64,000 nt of DNA from Camarhynchus parvulus (lineage: Eukaryota; Chordata; Aves; Passeriformes; Thraupidae): positions 4,278,001 through 4,342,000 of the forward strand of contig NC_044585.1 in NCBI RefSeq assembly GCF_901933205.1, in the 5' to 3' direction. Both the position numbers and the translations under genes were made by a program. Position 1 is the first letter of the stretch; every line of letters begins with the position of its first letter. Shown piece by piece: positions 26,916 to 37,600 of this stretch. The notes beneath the pieces are model-generated. The model was not told where the DNA came from. It was given only the letters and a program-made list of their open reading frames with translations, and did not search any database.

Positions 26916-27820
26916 AGGCTTCCTTTCCTCCTTCCCTTGTTATTGCAGAGGTGGGGTTGGCCAAGCTGGAGCATTTCCAGTGTTTGAAGAGGAGCCTGCC
27001 TGCCCTCTCTGGTCACAAGTGCTTGTGTTGGGAATATTTTGTGTGCATGCCTCACTGAGCTGCTCCACATTCCTGTTCCAGGACGTTACAGAGCCTGCCT
27101 TCCCTTCTGCCTTCCCCCTGCCAGCTTTTTCCCTAAACATCAATATAACTCTTTCAAAGTTGGGTTTTTTAAGGTGCAGTGTTGAGGCCAGCAGGGGTGT
27201 TTGACCCTGCACCTCTGTGCTGGGACGTGTGCCAGGGTTTGGATTGCTTTAGCCCTGCCTGTGGCAGGAAGTGGGCGTTGTGTCCCGATCGTTCGGCAGC
27301 AAGGTCGGGGCAGAGCCGATGGCTGTGGGCACAGGGAGGGTTATTTTTTGTGAAAGCTGCTGGTGTCTGTTAGAAAAAGGAGAAATGCTCCTCAGGCCCA
27401 GGAGGAAAGGAGGAAGAACCAGGTCTGACAGTTGTGGTGTTTGCTCAACACCCCCCTCTCCTGTGGGGCAGGGATGAGGGTGTCCCTCTGTTCCAGCCTG
27501 TGTCCTGTGTCCCCTCCAGCTGGGAGCAGCACCCCCAGCCCACCCCCCATTATCCTGGCACTGTGGGCCCTGCAGGAGTCCCTGTCCCCAGGGCTGAGCC
27601 GTGCTGACCCCGTTCTCAGTGTGACAGCACGTGACTGCTCTTGGGACATCAGCTACTGGAAACCACTTCCCCACTCCCTTGGGAAAAACCACTCTGGGTG
27701 TCCCAGGCTCCTCAGCCCTGGCTGCTCCCTCTCACCCCAAAGGCTCTGTGCTGAGTAAGGGCTGAGTCAGACCAGCACACAGCAGGAGCAATGACCCTTG
27801 CAGCAGGCAAAAGTCAAGGT
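26916..27820. other. Intergenic spacer between convergent TPCN1 and SLC8B1
   Basis: About 0.9 kb between the inferred 3' ends of the two genes. I see no gene, RNA or obvious repeat in it. The open frames lack any family resemblance. Confidence 0.6.
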
Positions 27821-27837
27821 TGGGTTTGTGTTTGTGT

Positions 27838-27843
27838 TTTATT
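27838..27843 (-). promoter_or_regulatory. SLC8B1: Candidate poly(A) signal of SLC8B1
   Basis: Plus-strand tttatt is AATAAA on the minus strand, about 790 bp downstream of the SLC8B1 stop codon at 28630. It implies a 3' UTR of roughly 0.8 kb (27.82-28.63 kb). That UTR contains an imperfect direct repeat near 28190-28340 (gagctcaggaggggaaggtg and gagctcaggagaggaaggtg). Confidence 0.6.
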
Positions 27844-28629
27844 GCAGTTTTTTACAGTGCCTAAGTCTAGTCCTGCCAGAGGTCAACACTGTGTGTGGAA
27901 ACCTCCAAGTCCTTTCCTACAGCTCTGCCCACCCCAGGAAGAGGAGAAAAGTAGGATCTGAAACTCAGGTTGAAAAACACCACTAAAAAACAGCAGGGGA
28001 AAAACCAGCCTCCCTTGGTTTGGTGCTTGTTTTTCCCTCAGGCTTTGCTTGCACTAAACCCACTGCATCCCTGGAGCACTGTGTCCCCTTAGCCCTGTCT
28101 GGCTGTGCCCTGTCTGCTGCTCCAGCCCCTGATGCCAACAGGGACAGTCTTTCCCAAGGACAGATGTGTGCCTGGGCTGGGGCAGTGCCACCCTGTGCAG
28201 CACAACTGCCCCATGGCACGGAGCTCAGGAGGGGAAGGTGAGCTGAGGAGGCAGAACCAAGGGTGAACTGCCCCAGCTCTGTCCCAGAGCATGGCAGGGA
28301 GCTCAGGAGAGGAAGGTGAGCTGTGGAAGCAGAACCTCCCCTGCTGTGCCCCTGAGCTGGAGCTTCCCCATCCCCTGCTCCTGCTCTGCCCCCCGACACA
28401 GCTGAGGTTTTGATGCTGCCCCTGCCCAGAGTTCCCTAAATTACAGATTAAAGCAGAGGATGTGGGCACGGACAGCTCCTCCCCCAGAGCACAGCAGGGC
28501 CCGAGGGCTGGCTGGCACCTCCAGCAGCACGGTGAGGTGGAGGTGCCCTTGTCCCCTGGCAGGGACAGGGGAGGGCACAGCCAGGCCCCGCTGTGGTGGG
28601 AGGCAGAGCGAGCCTGGGGCTGGAGCCGC

Positions 28630-31600
28630 TCAGGGGGTGGAGAAATGGATGACCCTGAACTCGGTGAGCAGGGCCACGCACAGGAACAGCAGGTAGGAGG
28701 CGATGAGGCAGACGCCATAGGGCTGTCCCAGCTGGAAGCACTGCGCCGGCACCGTCACCAAGGAGAACACCAGGCTCAGCCCCAGCGCCCCGGCCAGCAC
28801 CCACACCAGGGGGCTGTCAGGCTCCAGCTGTGGGGAGAGCAGGGTGATGAGGGGTGACAACGGCTCCTGCTGCCAGCCTGGCCCGTGTCACCATGTCACC
28901 ACAGCCTTACCTTCACCAGCGGCTGGCTGCTGGTCATCTGCAGCAGGCAGCCCAGCCCCACGCCGACCAGGATGTCTGGAGCACGTTCAGGATGGACACA
29001 CAGCACTGAGCCCATCCCTCTGCCCCCCCATCCTCCTCCTTCCTGCACGGCTGAAGCATTCTCTGTGCTGAGTGCCACCCTGAGCACTCGAGGAGAGGCT
29101 TCACCCAAAACCCACTCAAGCGAGGCACAGCCCCCTCCTTCCCTTTGTAAAATCCCAAATCTGCACGCTCCAGCCCAAACTCCCGCCCAGCTGGGGCAGC
29201 TGTGGGGACAAGGGGGGTCCTGTCCCCACAGCTGTGGGTCCTGTCCCCACACGGGGGTGCTGCTGGCTGTGTCTCTGCCCCTCCCAAACCCCTCACTGTC
29301 CCCTTGCACTGTGGGAACACTGCGGGCTTTGCCAGCGTTGGAGGGACTCTGGAATGGATCCCAGCTCCTCTCCAGGGATCCCACAGCACAAAGGGCTCTC
29401 CTGGGCTGTAGGCAGGGAAACTTGGGCAGCTCCTGCCCCAGGTGGCAGCACCCTGGCCCTGGCATGCTCAGGATACTGAAGATGATGCCCCCGAAGCAGG
29501 CGGAGAAGGCCATGCGGGGATAGCCCTGCCGGGCCATGGTGAGGTCGGAGAAGGTGTCTGTGGAGGGACAGAGGAGACCTGGGGCATGGCAGGGGCACCC
29601 CAGCGTGTGCCAGGGGCACTGGGAGCTGCAGAGCCCTCACCCCCGATGCTGTTGCCCCAGGCCAGCAGTGTGAGGCCCAGCACGGTGTTGCTGAGCTGGA
29701 AGATGATGCCCAGGGTGCGCAGGATGTTCACCAGCTCCGTGGCTGCGGCGTTGATCCACATGGCGCTGGCCAAAAACCCAAGGAAGGCAAACACCTGATG
29801 GGAAAAGGAGCAAGCTGGTCCCTGTGTGCATCCCTGCACACCTCCTGGCATCCCTCCTGGGACTTGGGAACTGGGAGAGAGCTCCAGCTTCCTGCTCTGC
29901 CCCAGGACTCCCAGCCCAGTCTGGAGCAGGCTGTGCTGGTCCCTGGTGGGTGCTCAGGGCTGGGGGACACCTTACACAGTGGTACTTGGGTGGCTCCTCA
30001 TTGCTCGTGGTGATGAAGATGATGAGGGCCAGGGCAGAGGCAACCAGTGTGACCAGTGCCCAGACTGGGAAGATGCCCTGGATCTGGTAGAGCCCATCTG
30101 CACATGGTGGGGAGAGGAGGGACAGAGAGGCTGGGACAGGATCCCACCAGGCTTGAGGTGGAGGTAAAGCCTTGTCAGCTAAAGCCACCTCACCCTACAC
30201 CCCCACAGAGTTGCTCCCCTCTGTGCCTCAGTTTCCCCAGGCAGGCCAGGCCTGCTCCATTTTCCCCCCAGGACCTGGATGCTGGTGGGCCCAAGCCCCC
30301 CAGCCTTGTCAGGGTGTATGCAGCTGCAAACACAGCCTGGCTCTCCCCTGCCCATCCCTCCTCCCCACAATGGGGAGCCAGCTCTGATAGGCTCCTGCAG
30401 TCCCCAGGGCTTTGGTGGCCTCTCAGTCCTGTCCCTTCTGCAAGCTGGGACTGCCGCAGGCTCTTACAGGCGCCTGACTTCAGGGTGAGGACGCAGAGCA
30501 GGGGGCTGGTGAGGATGTGCAGGCAGTTGAGGGGTCTCTTCCAGTTCAGGTCATCCTTGTCAGGGTCCACAACAGGAACGGTGAGCAGCAGCACCAGCTC
30601 CACAGGCACCTGGCACAGGGGACACGCACCTGGGACACCCTGTGAGGTGCCCCATGCCCTGCTCCCAACCCCACTGCCCCTGCCCCAAAGCCCCAGGGCA
30701 CAGAGCCCCAGGGGCCAGCAGGGATGGGGATGTCCCTTGGGGGGCTCCTCCTGGCTCCTGTTGCCCCTTACTCACCCTGAAGGCCTTGAAGAGCCGCCAG
30801 TACCAGGGCTTCCTCCTCCACTTGCGGCAGTCCAGGGGGCTGAGGGCCGAGGTGAGGATGCGCAGGGAGCTCTCCCGGGAGGGCAGCAGGGGCCGGTACT
30901 CCTCCCCTGCGAGGGGCCACGGGGCTGAGCGGGCTGGGGGCTCCCTGGGTGTTCCCAGGGAGCTCCCCCTGCCCCACGAGCTGTCACCCCACGGGCTCAG
31001 TCACACCTGCAGCAGCCTGGGGGGAAACAGCCCCCTCTGGGACCCCCGAGGACAGAGCAGAGCCAGCCCTGAGCCCACAGGGTACAACGTACCATAGTCC
31101 CCGCTGTTTGTGCTCGAGGGCTCCGGCTCTTCCACATCTGTCGGCATCTCTGTGGGGAAGAGGAGAGGGCAGGGGCACTGGAAGGGCACCCCCATGCCCC
31201 GGGGGTCCCATCCCAGCGGGGCAGCCCTTACCTGGCTCCCAGGCTCCGGGAGGGGCCAGCCCGTCCCCGCGCTGCCGCCGGTGGATCCAGGTGCAGAGCA
31301 CCACGGTGAGCACGTAGAACACGTAGAGCCCCAGGTAACCTGAGATGGGGGAGTCATGGGGGAGTCACGGCACCCCCGGGCCGCTCCCACCGTGCCCAGC
31401 TCCCACAGCGCTCACCCAGAGCCTCTCCCAGCCTGATCCTGCCCAAGTAGAGCACCACGAAGGTGAGGAAGACGGCCACCATGTAGAAGATGACGTCCCT
31501 GAGGAAGGGCCTGGAGGCGGCCGTGAAGGGCTTGACCAGGGCAATGCCCCCGGCCACCACCGTGGTCACAAACACACCGGCACCTGCCAACACAGGGGGA

Positions 31601-33032
31601 CCCTCTTGGGACACGGGACATCCCACAGCCCCAAAATGTCACCCTGTGAGGACATGGCACTGGGGCTCCCTTACCAAAGATGGCCCCGATGGCCAGCCCC
31701 GCTGTCCGGGGGTCAGAGAAAGCCACCACAGCACTGAAGACATCAGGGGCCCCGTTCCCAAAGGCCAGGAAGGTGACACCATGGAGAGGGGACGTCAAGG
31801 AAAAGACCTGGTGTCCTCCTCCCCGTGGGGACACGGGTGCTGTGCACCTCTGTCCAGCGCCAGCACATGACCACTCGTCCCACTCCAACCTCCCAATGGG
31901 TTTCCCCTGGCACGGCACCAAGGGGACACAAAGTGACCCTGTCATGGCCACCTCCCCTGCCCTGTCCCCACATCCCTCCTGGCTGAGGGCCCTGTGACTT
32001 GCCAAGGATACTGCCACGTTGTGGGACAGCTTCAGGTTGGTGGAGATGGCTGATAAATTAGGGCAGAAGCTGGAAGGGCAGAAAAGGAGACACAGAGAGG
32101 TGATGGGGCTACGTGGGGCTCCTGCTCACTCTGGGGACAGTCCCCTCCTCTGCAGGGCCACTCACAACTTCTCTGCTGTCACACCGAGGATGATGAACAG
32201 GTACAGGAGCCAGAGAGCCTGTGGGGTCAGGAGTGGCACAGAGAGGGGTCAGTGGGGTCCCCATCACACATCCCCCCAGCAGAGCATTCCCAGCACCGCC
32301 CTTTCCTGTCCTTACATAGAGGGTGACAGCCAGGGGCAGCAGCCGGGGTGGGAAGACACAGAAAACCCCATCGAGGTAGTCGAGGAAGCCCCCGTCGATC
32401 CGGCAGTCGGGGTTGCTCCGGACGAAGTGGCACCACTCGGAGCTGTTGTACTCCCGAACCTCCCAGCACTGCGGAGCACAGGGGAGGGTGCTCGGCCCGG
32501 ACCCCCGAGGGGACACTGCCCCCCAAGCGCTGCCATGGGGCTGCTTTGGCGGGTCACTGTCAGCCCTGCCTCAGTTTCCCCACCTGTGCTACACGTGCGT
32601 GGGTGCAGGGCCGTGCGAGGGCCAGCAGAGGTGGAAACCCTTGCTCCCATCCCATCCATGTCCCCACACAGCCCACACCCACCCCGGGCCGTGGGAAAGC
32701 GCCGGCCTGGCAGGCACAGAGGTTTTCGGAGGAAAAAATCCGGGTGAGGAAATCCGGGCAGCGGAGGAAATCCGGGTGAGATCCCTGCTGCGATGGCGGG
32801 GACATGGCACAGGGATGGGACGGGACCCCACCACCCCGGCAGCACCCAAATCCCTCCCGGCGTCCCCCCCCCAAATCCCCAGACTTACATCCAGGCTCAG
32901 AGCATCCCCGCCGGGAGGGACCGTGTGCCCCGCGTCCAGCAGCAGCGGGGGCCCGGCTGGCAGCGCCCCGGGCAGGCTGAGCACCCCGGGCAGGCTGAGC
33001 GCCCCGGGCAGCCCCGCGGGCCCCTGCCCCAT
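28630..33032 (-). CDS. SLC8B1: Mitochondrial sodium/calcium/lithium exchanger NCLX
   Basis: Exchanges matrix Ca2+ for Na+ or Li+ across the inner mitochondrial membrane. Exons in transcript order: 33032-32889, 32468-32316, 32218-32166, 32069-32012, 31780-31675, 31583-31416, 31339-31232, 31149-31093, 30906-30776, 30609-30468, 30097-29976, 29794-29641, 29557-29477, 28975-28911, 28827-28630. They sum to 1740 nt, a 579-residue protein, close to the ~584 of the human one. Alpha-1 repeat: VTFLAFGNGAPDVFSAVVAF (exon 31780-31675). Alpha-2 repeat: LTLLAWGNSIGD then FSDLTMARQGYPRM (exons 29794 and 29557). The regulatory loop between them is acidic. After it comes LLLTVPVVDPDKDDLNWKRP (exon 30609). The N-terminus is Pro/Leu-rich, with a repeated LSLPG unit, so the targeting signal is poorly conserved; the start chosen is the ATG at 33032-33030. 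All introns are GT-AG except 32011-31781, which fits a U12-type intron ending in AT. Promoter side faces PLBD2. Confidence 0.96.
28976..29476 (-). other. SLC8B1: Probable second U12-type intron of SLC8B1
   Basis: The minus-strand donor GTATCCTGAG (29476 downwards) matches seven of eight bases of the U12 donor consensus and is poor as a U2 donor. ATCCTGAAC at 28993-28985 resembles the U12 branch site TTCCTTRAC and lies 10 nt before the CAG acceptor. The splice joins the codon A|AC of FNILVG within the alpha-2 repeat. Confidence 0.6.
31781..32011 (-). other. SLC8B1: U12-type (minor) intron of SLC8B1 with GT...AT termini
   Basis: The minus-strand donor is GTATCCTTGG (32011 downwards), a full match to the U12 5' splice consensus RTATCCTT. 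TTTTCCTTGAC at 31804-31794 is a full match to the U12 branch site. The branch A at 31795 is 14 nt from the intron end. Protein continuity (HNVA then GVTFLAF) requires the downstream exon to start at 31780, so the intron ends in AT, not AG or AC. The next exonic AG is far away. The only nearby upstream AG (CACCAG, ending at 31810) precedes the branch site and would insert nine residues. Confidence 0.85.
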
Positions 33033-33416
33033 GGTGCCCCGTCCCTGGCGGGGACAGCCCCGGGCACACCTAGCACGGGCAGCGCTCCCCGGGGACACCG
33101 AGCGGGGGCTGCACCCCGAGCCCCATCCCGCGCTACCCGGGCGGGGCCAGGAGGGGATAAAAATGAATAGTAAAATTGGATATTATAATTAAAGCTAAAA
33201 ATAATAAAACGGATAAAAAGCAGAGCCTCGCGCGGGCAGGCTGCGCCACGGCCCCGCCGGGGGGATCAGCCCGGGGGGATGGCACCCGCACCCCGCGGAA
33301 AGGGACCCGGAGGCACCCCCGAGGACAGGGAGGGGACAGGGAGGGGACAGGGAGGCTGCGGGGCGGGTGGGGACTGTGACCCCGGGGGTATGGGGGATCC
33401 CGGGCGGGGATGCGGG

Positions 33417-33444
33417 GATGGATGGATGGATGGATGGATGGATG
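33417..33444 (+). repeat. (GGAT)n microsatellite
   Basis: Seven tandem GGAT units in the divergent promoter region of SLC8B1 and PLBD2. Confidence 0.9.
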
Positions 33445-33920
33445 GGGGTACCGGGGGAACCCCACCCGCGGCGCGGCCCCACCGTGTCGGCGCGGCCCCG
33501 CTCCGAGCGCCAGCAGCTGATCCCCGCCGGCCTCCCCGCCTTAAAGGGGCCGCCGCCCTCCGCCCTTAAAGCGACAGCGACACTCTCCCACACGGCCGGC
33601 CGGCCGCCCACAGGGGACACACGCGGCTCTGTGCTCCGGGCCGTCCCTCCGAGGCCGGGCAGCCCCCTGCGGGCTGCGCCCACCCACAGCCCCACACGGG
33701 TGAGCCCCTGAGAACGGGCGGGCTCAGCGCGGGATGTGTCCCGTGTGGGACAGAGCGGGCTGCACAGAGCCCGGGCCGGCGGTCACACACCCCGCACGGG
33801 ACCGGGCCCCTCTCCGCACCGGCGTCCCCAGCTCCAGGACACCCAGCCTCAGCCGTGCCCCGTGTGCCCTGTTTGTGGGGCGCAGGTTGGCCCTCACGGC
33901 CGGAGCCCCAACACCCTCAT

Positions 33921-34022
33921 GGGATTCAAAGAACCCGTGGGATTCAAAGAACTCAGGGGATTCAAAGAACCCATAGGATTCAAAGAACTCGTGGGATTCA
34001 AAGAACCCATAGGATTCAAAGG
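33921..34022 (+). repeat. 18-bp minisatellite, six copies
   Basis: The unit gggattcaaagaacccgt (with ctcgt, ctcag and ccata variants) starts at 33921 and repeats every 18 bp to about 34022. Because the period is a multiple of three, it reads openly as GFKEP or GFKEL repeats, but nothing supports translation. It lies ~650 bp upstream of the PLBD2 start. Confidence 0.9.
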
Positions 34023-34676
34023 TCCATTTCCCACCCTGGCCCGTTTCCACCCCAAGCAGCGTTCTGCCCTTCCCCCGGAGAGAGGTGAAGGGAATTGCGC
34101 AAGGCCCGAGGGAAGCAGCAGCGCCCCGTGTGTCCCCCCTGCCCCGAGCACGGGGTCACGCCGGGGCCGGGCCGCTCACACGAGGGGTCCACGCGTGTCC
34201 CCCGAAGGCGGGGAGGAGGAACCTGCGCCCATCTCCTGAGGGCGTGGGGCTGGGAGAGGCGGGATGGGAGCGGGGGTGTGAGTGTGGGGCTGGGACCGTG
34301 CGTATGTGTGGGGCCGTGGGTGGAAGGGGGGACAGGGGTGTTGTGGGGGGGTCTCAGGTGTCCCCACGCCTCGCAGCGACCGGGGGCGTGGCCCCGCCAG
34401 AAGCCCCGCCCCATGTATGGTATGTCTGGAGTACAGCGGGGGCGCGGCCAATACAACGCCCCGCCCCCAAATCGGGCCAGCCCGTTGTGGCGCGGCTTCT
34501 CCTATGTGGGCGTGGCCACACTGACGCTCCGCCCCAATCCGGCCCCGCCCCACTAAACAACGAGGCGCAGCAGGGCGTGGTCACATTGGAGCCCCGCCCC
34601 ATCCCCGACCATCCACACGCGCCGGCGCTGGCGGGAGCGTGGCCCCTCCCTAGCCCCGCCCCTCTGTGTCCCCGCC

Positions 34677-37600
34677 ATGGCGGCCCCGCGGGCGCTGCTG
34701 GCGGCTTCGCTGCTGTCCCCCCTGCTGTCCCCGCTGCTGTCCCGCGCTGCTCTCCCCGCTCCTGTCCCCGCTCCTCTCTGCCGTCCCGGCCGGCGCAGCC
34801 CCGTCCCCCGTGCCCCGCAATGTCTCCGTGCTGCTGGAGCCCGGCTCCGAGCGGCTGCGCGTCCTCCCCGGCCGCCACCCCGGCGCCGTCGCCTGGGCCA
34901 GCCTGGATGACCGCATCCCGCACGTCGGGTATGACCCGGGCCGGACCGGACGGGACAGAGCCGAGCGGGAATGGGGTGGCCGCGGGGGAGCCGTGGTGGG
35001 TGGGGTGCCCCGTCCCAGCCGTGTCCGTGACCCCCCTGGCCGTGTCCCCACAGCTGGGCCTTCCTGGAGGTGGCCACCAACGCCTCGTACAATGACAGCC
35101 TGCAGGCCTACGCTGCCGGGCTCGCCGAGGCTGCCGTCACCGAGCAGGTAAGGGGGACCCCTCCAGGAACGCGTGCCCTGGTGGCTCCCCGGGCTGTCCC
35201 CGGCGGTGACAGCCTGCCCTGTCCCCCAGCTGATGTACATGCACTGGATGAACACCATGGTGGGCTACTGCGGCCCCTTCAAGTACGAGAGCGAGTACTG
35301 CCAGAAGCTGCGCGGCTACCTGGAGGCCAACCTGGCCTGGATGGAGGAGCAGATGGAGAAAGGGCGTGACACCGAGTACTGGCACCAGGTGAGGATGGGG
35401 AACCCCCACCAGGGGAGCCCCCTGGGTCCTCCTGGGCCTTTAACCCAGAGCACAGCACAGGACAGCGAGCTGTCCTGGCCCAGCTCCAGGTGGGATGACA
35501 GGGACGTGGTCATGCTCCTTCCTGGGGTGAGTAGAGGTGACTTGTGACTTTCTCCTTGCCAGAGCCTCGCATGCTGCAGTTGGGGTGCACAGGAGGTGGC
35601 TTTATCACTCTGAGCTGTGGGTGCTGAGTCATGACCTTGCTGACAGTGACACTTCCCCCCTGTGCCTCTGCAGCAGCACTGAGACCCAACTGATCTGCTC
35701 TGTCCCCTGGGGGAATGAGGGAGCCTGTCCCCCAAAAGCTGCCAGCCTGCCTCCTCGCAGGAGCCGGGTGCCAGCTCTGTCCCCTGTCCCCAGGTGCGCC
35801 TGGCCCTGCTGCAGCTGAAGGGGCTGGAGGACAGCTACAATGGGCGCCTGGACTTCCCCAGGGGCAGGATCACCCTGGCACCCTTTGGCTTCCTGTGAGT
35901 TCCTTCTCAGAACCAGGGGAGAGTGTTGGGGGTTGTCCCAGGGTTTGGAGTGCTGTGGGGACAATTCCTGCGTGTCCAGGAGCAGCCAGTTCTATTCCCA
36001 GTCCACCTTTTCTGGGCATTTGTGTTCTGCTGCTGTGGCAGGTCGGAGCCAAGGCAGGTTGTCCTCTTCCCCACCCCGTTCCCCCCACAGCCCCTGCCTC
36101 GGTGCTCCCCCTTCCCTCCCTGCTCATGCTACCAGGGTGCTGCCAGCACAAGTGCCTGCCCTGGGGTGTGGTGGAGAGGACAGACAGACAGAGAGCTCTG
36201 AGCCAGCTCAGCTCCAGGCCTGGGGCATCCCTCACCTGACATCTTATGCCTTGCTTCCCCCCAGGCTGCTGCAGTTGGGGGGTGACCTGGAGGACCTGGA
36301 GTCTGCCCTGAACCGCTCCTCCCCTCAGCGTGTGCTGGGCTCGGGCTCCTGCTCGGCCCTGGTGAAGCTGCTGCCGGGCCAGCGGGACCTGCTGGTGGCC
36401 CACGACACCTGGAGCTCCTACCAGGCCATGCTGCGCGTCGTCAAGAAGTACACGCTGCCCTTCCGCGCCTCGGCCGGCGGTGCGTGGGCTGTGCTGGGGG
36501 GGCTGCGCCCCACAGCCCCCCTCTGATGCTCTGCATCCCCCCTCCAGGCAAGTCCCAGATCCCTGGGAGCATCCAGGTGTTCTCCTCCTACCCCGGCACC
36601 ATCTTCTCCATGGATGACTTCTACATCCTCAGCAGCGGGTTGGTGAGTGGGTCTGCTCCTCGGGCACCTCCCCCCGGCCCTGCTGCCCTCCCCATTGCTC
36701 CCTGCCCTGCAGGTCACGCTGGAAACCACCATTGGCAACAACAACCCGGCCCTGTGGAAGTACCTGGAGCCGCGGGGCAGCGTGCTGGAGTGGCTGAGGA
36801 ACATCGTGGCCAACAGGCTGGCCCGCAGCGGGCCCGAGTGGGCCGCGGTGTTCCGGCGCTTCAACAGCGGCACGTGAGTGGGGTGGGGATGGGGCCTGGA
36901 GGGATGGTGGTGCCTTGGGAGGCTGATCTACAGCAGGGTTAAAGAATAAAGTCGGGATTTATTAAAAGCCTCAATGAATACACCTTGGGCAGCACAAGAG
37001 CCCAGCCAGGGCTGCACCCAAGATGAACCAAAATGGTCACAAAGTGCATGACCGGTCATGGGGTCTCTCACCTTGATCAGTTCTGCTCCATTTGCATCTT
37101 GGAGTTCATTGTCTACCTACAGCTTTAGGTTATGAAGTCCAATCCTTCTTGTTTTTCTCTCTTCATTCTGCCATTGTTTGTGCTCTTGGGCCTGAGGTTT
37201 GGATCATTTGTCCTTGGTCCCTAGATAGAGAAGGAATTGTTTTGTCTCCCTACTCTGTGCACAGAGCTCACCATCCCCTGATATGAAGCTCAGAACTACA
37301 CTAAAGCAGCACAGAATCTGAAAAATAGAAAAGCTAAAACTTAAGGCATCAGTGGGATGGGATGGGATGGGATGGGATGGGATGGGATGGGATGGGATGG
37401 GATGGGATGGGATGGGATGGGATGGGATGGGATGGGATGGGATGGAGGGTGCCCAGGCTGCCAGAGGGATGCATTCCTTGCTCTCCATGCCAGGTACAAC
37501 AACCAGTGGATGGTGGTGGACTACAATGCCTTCACACCGGGCAGAGCAAGCCCGGCGCCGGGCGTGCTGACAGTGCTGGAGCAGATCCCGTGAGTGGCTC

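Larger units (their letters stand above)
33033..34676. promoter_or_regulatory. CpG-rich divergent promoter region, SLC8B1/PLBD2
   Basis: About 1.6 kb separates the start codons of two genes transcribed away from each other. It is very GC- and CpG-rich with no TATA box that I can place, typical of a shared housekeeping promoter. It contains a (GGAT)n run and an 18-bp minisatellite, listed separately. Transcription starts cannot be read from sequence alone. Confidence 0.6.

Noticed and set aside
28896..29537. 213-codon minus-strand open frame across SLC8B1
   Set aside because: It reads through the intron between exons 29557-29477 and 28975-28911 and joins true exon sequence with intron sequence.
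31781..31809. Nine-residue in-frame extension of SLC8B1 exon 5 using the CAG ending at 31810
   Set aside because: The segment is itself the U12 branch site and 3' end of the intron, and the extra residues would interrupt the conserved NVAGVTF motif.
34085..35095. 336-codon open frame overlapping PLBD2 exon 1
   Set aside because: It is in a different frame from the PLBD2 protein and arises from GC-rich DNA with few stops.
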